A DNA stretch of 64,000 bases from Clostridia bacterium (lineage in GTDB: Bacteria > Bacillota > Clostridia > Oscillospirales > UBA644). Location: assembly GCA_017623475.1 (NCBI GenBank), contig JAGAPC010000020.1, positions 19,725 through 83,724 on the forward strand. The letters are read 5' to 3'. The first letter of the stretch is position 1. Each line of letters starts with the position of its first letter. The notes beneath the pieces are model-generated. The model saw only the letters and a program-made list of their open reading frames with translations, did not search any database and had not been told where the DNA came from. Shown here in pieces: positions 60,459 to 64,000 of this stretch. A program made the position numbers and the translations under genes.

Positions 60459-60568
60459 GAAGCAATTCCACCACCGATTCCGCAACGCCGACCTCGGGCA
60501 ATCCGACGTCCGAAACCTCCGACGGGGGAACGCCGGCGCAGGAACAAAATAATAACGGTATTCCGTAA
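60440..60568 (+). other. Out-of-frame continuation of the penicillin-binding protein tail
   Basis: The frame that is entered if one base is added to the CCCC run at 60436-60439 encodes about 40 more residues of the same type (SDTGVVGSNSTTDSATP, ending NNNGIP) and ends in TAA at 60566-60568. It has no start or ribosome site of its own. It marks a frameshift, real or a sequence error. Confidence 0.65.
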
Positions 60569-60606
60569 TGCCATGACGCGAGGTCATTGTAGGAAAGGAA
60601 TGGATG

Positions 60607-61449
60607 ATGAGAATCCAAAAATTTGTCGCGGAAAGCGGAATTTGTTCCCGCAGAGCCGCAGAAGAGCTTGTCCGTGAGGGCAGAATCACCGTCAACGGCA
60701 AGCCTGCCGAAATCGGCATGGACGTCGATCCCATCGCCGATTCGGTTTATTGCGACGGAAAGCGGATCCGTCCGAGAGCCGCAGAAAAACGCTATTTTAT
60801 TTTCTATAAGCCCCGTGGCGTGATCACCGCCATGAAGGCACAGGACGACCGTAGCGTGGTCGCCGATTTAATCAAGGGAATCAAGGGAAGAGTTTATCCC
60901 GTAGGGCGTCTTGACCGTGATTCGGAAGGGCTTCTGATCCTGACCGACGACGGAGATCTGGCGCAGCGGCTGACCCATCCCTCCCACGCCGTTCCCAAAA
61001 CCTACCGGGTTACCGTTCGGGGGGAGGTTTCCCTCGATCAGCTGAACCGCTTCCGGGAAGGGGTGGTTCTCGACGACGGAGAAAAAACGCTCCCTGCCGG
61101 CGTCCAGGTTCAGAAGGAGCAGGAAGGGAAGACGGTGCTTCACGTCACCATCACCGAAGGGAAAAACCGTGAAATCCGCCGGATCTGTGAGGTTCTGGGC
61201 TTGGAGGTCATGCTTCTCAAGCGGATCGCCGAGGGCGCCGTGTCCATCGGACATTTGGAGCCGGGCGAATACCGTCCCTTGTCGGAAAAGGAGAAGGAAG
61301 CACTCTTGAACAGCGTCGGAATTCCCTACGTGCGCAAAATCAAAAAATCCTCCGCCCAAAAATCCGCAACGGCAGCCGCTTACCGCAACCGCCGTCAGAG
61401 AAGTCAATCGGAGCACGAGCGCCGCTTTAAAAAGCAATTTATGAAGTAA
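60607..61449 (+). CDS. rRNA pseudouridine synthase, RluB/RsuA family
   Basis: 280 residues. S4 RNA-binding domain at the N-terminus (RIQKFVAESGICSRRAAEELVREGRITVNG type), then the synthase domain with the catalytic Asp in VGRLDRDSEGLLILTDDG near 100, LTHPSHAVPKTYRV and EGKNREIRRICEVLG. Basic C-terminal tail. By length and S4 domain it is RluB-like (23S rRNA). ATG 60607 is 7 bases from AAGGA; ATG 60604 is also possible. Its last 11 bases overlap the convergent dacF gene. Confidence 0.92.
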   Translation: MRIQKFVAESGICSRRAAEELVREGRITVNGKPAEIGMDVDPIADSVYCDGKRIRPRAAEKRYFIFYKPRGVITAMKAQDDRSVVADLIKGIKGRVYPVGRLDRDSEGLLILTDDGDLAQRLTHPSHAVPKTYRVTVRGEVSLDQLNRFREGVVLDDGEKTLPAGVQVQKEQEGKTVLHVTITEGKNREIRRICEVLGLEVMLLKRIAEGAVSIGHLEPGEYRPLSEKEKEALLNSVGIPYVRKIKKSSAQKSATAAAYRNRRQRSQSEHERRFKKQFMK

Positions 61450-62566
61450 GCGCCCGCCAAAGCTTTCGTAATTTTACGGGGAAAGAGCCGAAAAAGGTTC
61501 TTTCCTCTTTTTTTTGCAGTACCGTATGCACCGTGTTCAGGGGAGAGGAAGAAATCAGCCGTCCCTTCTCCGACAAAGCCAAAAGATACCCCAAGGTCTG
61601 CCCCCGAGGGATCGGCGCAAAGGTTCGTGGGATCGTTTGAGGGATCAGCTGATAGGGAATGGGCTGCCCGTCGATGGTAATGCAGGTCAAGGGCAGGCTG
61701 TTTTTTACCGTGGCGTCCCCCTCGCCTCCCAAAATCGGCACGATCCCTCCGTAGCCTCGGGCAGGGACGGACTCTTCGATGCTTACCCGCGGAAAACATT
61801 CGTCGTACAACGCCGCGTGATCCTGCCAATCGTTGCCGTCGTTCAGGGTTACGCAGATAAGTCGGACTCCCTTTCGTTCTGCCGCCGTAACCAGGCATCG
61901 ACCGGCTTTTTTCGTAAATCCGGTTTTTACCCCGAAGACCCCCTCGCAGGTTTCCAAAAGCTTGTTGGAATTGGAGATCACCATATTCTTATAGGTAAGC
62001 TTTGCTTGTTTCGCAGAGACGATATTGCAAAATTCTTCGTTTTCCAGCGCCTTTGCCGTCAGCCGCGCCAGATCCCGCGCGGTGGTGTAATGCCCCTCTG
62101 CAGGAAGTCCGTGGGGATTTTGAAATTGAGTGTCGTTTAACCCCAATTCCTTTGCCCGTCGGTTCATGCTTGCCACGAAAGCCGATACGCTTCCCCCGAT
62201 GCCTTCTGCCAGGGCTTCCGCCGCGTCGTTGCCCGATTTCAGCATCAATACGTATAGAAGATCCCGAATTGAAAGTACGTCTCCCTCCGTCAGCCCCAAC
62301 TGCGATCCCTCGACTGCCGCGGCAGAGGCGGAAACGGTAATTTTATTTTCTAAATCCGCCGATTCCAAAACGAGTAACGCGGTCATGATCTTCGTGGTCG
62401 AGGCTTGGGGCAGTTTTTCGTCGGCGTTCTTTTCATATAAGACCGTTTCCGACGCCCATTCCATGACCACCGCCGCCTTTCCGTCACAATCGACGGCTTT
62501 TGCGGGAAACACCGAAAGAGGAAAGAACAACGCAACGGTGACGACGACGCAAAACAACCGCTTCAT
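61439..62566 (-). CDS. D-alanyl-D-alanine carboxypeptidase, DacF/DacB type
   Basis: 375 residues. Signal peptide about 1-25 (MKRLFCVVVTVALFFPLSVFPAKA). Active-site motifs: SxxK in QASTTKIMTAL near 59, KSGND near 115 and VKTGFTKKAGR near 217. Trims the D-Ala of pentapeptide stems outside the membrane. The start ATG overlaps the spoIIP stop (ATGA); the longer upstream frame lies inside spoIIP. Linkage to spoIIP and gpr suggests a sporulation role (DacF acts on forespore cortex), inferred from context. The C-terminus ends in a basic amphipathic stretch. Confidence 0.92.
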   Translation of the reverse strand: MKRLFCVVVTVALFFPLSVFPAKAVDCDGKAAVVMEWASETVLYEKNADEKLPQASTTKIMTALLVLESADLENKITVSASAAAVEGSQLGLTEGDVLSIRDLLYVLMLKSGNDAAEALAEGIGGSVSAFVASMNRRAKELGLNDTQFQNPHGLPAEGHYTTARDLARLTAKALENEEFCNIVSAKQAKLTYKNMVISNSNKLLETCEGVFGVKTGFTKKAGRCLVTAAERKGVRLICVTLNDGNDWQDHAALYDECFPRVSIEESVPARGYGGIVPILGGEGDATVKNSLPLTCITIDGQPIPYQLIPQTIPRTFAPIPRGQTLGYLLALSEKGRLISSSPLNTVHTVLQKKEERTFFGSFPVKLRKLWRALTS

Positions 62567-63627
62567 TCCAATTCCTCCCGGATCCGATCCAAAGCGTTGA
62601 CGCAGACCTCGGCGAACAATTTTGCCGCCGCTTCCGCCTCCGCCGGAGAATTTCCGCAGCCCCCCAATTCCACCAGCAACGCGCCCTTGGAAAGGTATTG
62701 ATTGTACCGCAGCCCCCGAATCAGAATCGGACGCATCAGTCCCGGATAGGTTTCGTCCGCTTCCCGCTGAATCCGGGCGGCAAGGGATAAATTTTCCATC
62801 CAATTCGGGTGGGGATAGGTATTGTTTCCCACTCCCATCAAAAACATTACCTGCGCCGTTTCAACGCCGTTGACGGTCACGGTGGGGCGGTATTTCGTTC
62901 CCTGACTGTCGATCAACGAATCCCGATGCAGATCGATAACCACGGCGATGGACGGATATTTTTTTAAGTATTCCTTTACCGTTTCCAGGGAACGGTCGTA
63001 GGACGAATTAAAATCCTCGTCGTGCCGTTTTTGACAATGGATCACTCCGTAGCCCCGTTCGGTCAGGGCTTGGGATAATACCTCCCCCATGTGAACCATA
63101 TTCCGACTGTTGTCGGTGGTGCGGGTGGGTTGATCGGTGTACCAATCCTGCCCCGTTTCGTTATAACATTCGGTGGTGTGGGTATGTACGATGAGGATCT
63201 TCGGTCCCTCCCCCGAAAGGTCCAGGTCGGGGACGTGATTTAAAAGGGCGTCGATGTCAATCTCCTTCGACGAGGAATTGTTGATCGACAGCGACGAGGC
63301 ATACTTTTTCGTTACAATGGCGTTGGCGTCGTCGGGGGCTTTCGGCACGGCAACGGTAAAATCCGCGGCTTCAAACACCGGGAGAGACGCAAACGCCTCG
63401 GTGGAGGGCTCCTCCGGGGAATCCTCCGTCGCCTCCGCCCCCTGTTGGGGAAGCGACGGAAGAGCCGGAATCGCTTCGGTGATTGCCCGGGCAGACAGAG
63501 AGCGTATCTGCGGAGCAACCCCGTATGACAGGGCGGTGGTAGGGGTAATCCCCGAGCAACATAGAACCACCCCCGTGATCGCCGCCCCAAGGGCAGAGCA
63601 TAGGATTGCCAATTTCAGTTTCAACAT
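62563..63627 (-). CDS. spoIIP: Stage II sporulation protein P
   Basis: 354 residues. Membrane-anchored amidase/endopeptidase of the DMP complex that thins septal peptidoglycan for engulfment. N-terminal membrane helix about 7-27, a Pro/Glu-rich linker, then the catalytic domain from about 140: LIVHTHTTECY with zinc-site His, and VVIDLHRDSL near 230. ELGGCGNSPAEA near the end contains the late conserved Glu. AAGGAG precedes the ATG by about 10 bases. Directly downstream of gpr, as in other clostridia and bacilli. Confidence 0.95.
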   Translation of the reverse strand: MLKLKLAILCSALGAAITGVVLCCSGITPTTALSYGVAPQIRSLSARAITEAIPALPSLPQQGAEATEDSPEEPSTEAFASLPVFEAADFTVAVPKAPDDANAIVTKKYASSLSINNSSSKEIDIDALLNHVPDLDLSGEGPKILIVHTHTTECYNETGQDWYTDQPTRTTDNSRNMVHMGEVLSQALTERGYGVIHCQKRHDEDFNSSYDRSLETVKEYLKKYPSIAVVIDLHRDSLIDSQGTKYRPTVTVNGVETAQVMFLMGVGNNTYPHPNWMENLSLAARIQREADETYPGLMRPILIRGLRYNQYLSKGALLVELGGCGNSPAEAEAAAKLFAEVCVNALDRIREELE

Positions 63628-63720
63628 GGTTTTCCTTCTCCTTCGGTGTGTTTCATTCTCCGATAGGACCGCCCTCGGAGTCCGCTGTCATACCAACATT
63701 TTATTCTTCTTTCCTTTGAT

Positions 63721-64000
63721 TTATACACCGATCAATCCGTCAATTTCTTCTCGGTCAATGCTGTGAACGGCAATATTGACCGCTTCCGACAGTAATTTCG
63801 CCGTTCGGGAGATCAAAGCGTCGATATCCTGGGGCGTGACGACCAGATTGTTTTCATATCCCCCCAAAAGCTCCCGTAAATAGTCCCCCTCGTCCTCGGT
63901 TAATTCTCCTGCCAGCCGTTTCGTCGGCAGATCGTCGATCCGTTCCCGCACCTTTTCCAAGGCGTTTACGGTCAACGTCGCCGCATCCACCACCGTCGGA
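63721..64000 (-). CDS. gpr: Germination protease GPR, C-terminal part (cut by window edge)
   Basis: The last 92-93 codons of the gene; the frame is open to the edge. PTVVDAATLTVNALE at the edge is the conserved GPR segment that follows VIAIGVP, and the rest is the helical C-terminal region with NNLVVTPQDIDALI and AKLLSEAVNIAVH. GPR cleaves the alpha/beta SASPs (one is at 14169) on germination. The gpr-spoIIP order is conserved in endospore formers. The 93 bases to spoIIP hold a CTCCGA/TCGGAG dyad and no clear sigma-E site. Confidence 0.88.
   Translation of the reverse strand, partial: PTVVDAATLTVNALEKVRERIDDLPTKRLAGELTEDEGDYLRELLGGYENNLVVTPQDIDALISRTAKLLSEAVNIAVHSIDREEIDGLIGV

Overview
The window comes from a strictly bacterial, spore-forming, probably anaerobic member of the Firmicutes, class Clostridia (gut Oscillospirales-like is my best guess, not proven). 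The evidence is an alpha/beta-type small acid-soluble spore protein, SpoIIP, the C-terminus of the germination protease GPR, a DacF-type carboxypeptidase, meso-diaminopimelate dehydrogenase, a corrinoid methyl-transfer operon and AGGAGG-type ribosome sites. Base composition is roughly half GC. The predicted vegetative promoters are near-consensus sigma-A sites, almost all with 17-bp spacers. No rRNA, tRNA, CRISPR array, prophage or insertion sequence with a transposase was recognised.

Layout, left to right. 1-3.5 kb: biotin-independent carboxyltransferase subunit (OadA/PycB type) and an ABC exporter. 3.6-6.6 kb: AraC regulator, metallophosphoesterase and beta-propeller lipoprotein in one operon. 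6.6-13.9 kb: a 2431-residue secreted protein with two duplicated beta-helix modules, two SGNH esterase domains and cell-wall-binding-like repeats. 14-18.3 kb: spore protein, LytR-CpsA-Psr ligase, homoserine dehydrogenase and aspartate-semialdehyde dehydrogenase. 18.3-24.9 kb: an amidohydrolase remnant, a Cys-repeat lipoprotein behind an elaborate leader, then ddh, topB and a beta-lactamase-fold protein that has lost its catalytic Ser and Lys. 25-27.1 kb: small membrane protein, ApbE, NusG-II and Gx-transporter genes (flavin/quinone electron-transfer type set). 27.1-30.8 kb: pgk-tpiA-gpmI. 31.0-31.35 kb: an apparent type I toxin-antitoxin pair. 31.4-39.4 kb: a complete histidine operon, yerC-hisZGDCBH-DUF6440-hisAF-hisIE, with a perfect dyad inside its promoter. 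39.5-40.7 kb: NifX-like protein and PAP2 phosphatase. 41-48.4 kb: corrinoid methyl-transfer operon. 48.5-51.5 kb: uxaB-uxaA (hexuronate breakdown) with a divergent AraC gene. 52.5-55 kb: three tandem metallophosphoesterases paralogous to the one at 4.6 kb. 55-64 kb: trpS, a Cys-rich protein, a class A penicillin-binding protein, an rRNA pseudouridine synthase, dacF, spoIIP and partial gpr.

The most unusual item is at 44734-46272: an AraC-family transcription factor whose C-terminal 210 residues are a full methyltransferase-type corrinoid-binding protein, including the axial-His motif DxHDxG. It sits in an operon with three UroD-type methyltransferase-family proteins, a stand-alone corrinoid protein, a RamA-like reductive activator and a DUF2284 protein. 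It looks like a regulator built by capturing a copy of the corrinoid protein it works beside, and may sense methylation or redox state of the cofactor. The stand-alone corrinoid gene carries a one-base frameshift in this sequence, so the fusion may hold the only intact corrinoid domain in the operon.

Other signals not explained by ordinary genes are three copies of a twin-hairpin element placed directly 3' of stop codons, a hairpin array joined by TCGATAT/ATATCGA units, and a leader containing a long dyad followed by a terminator-like hairpin.
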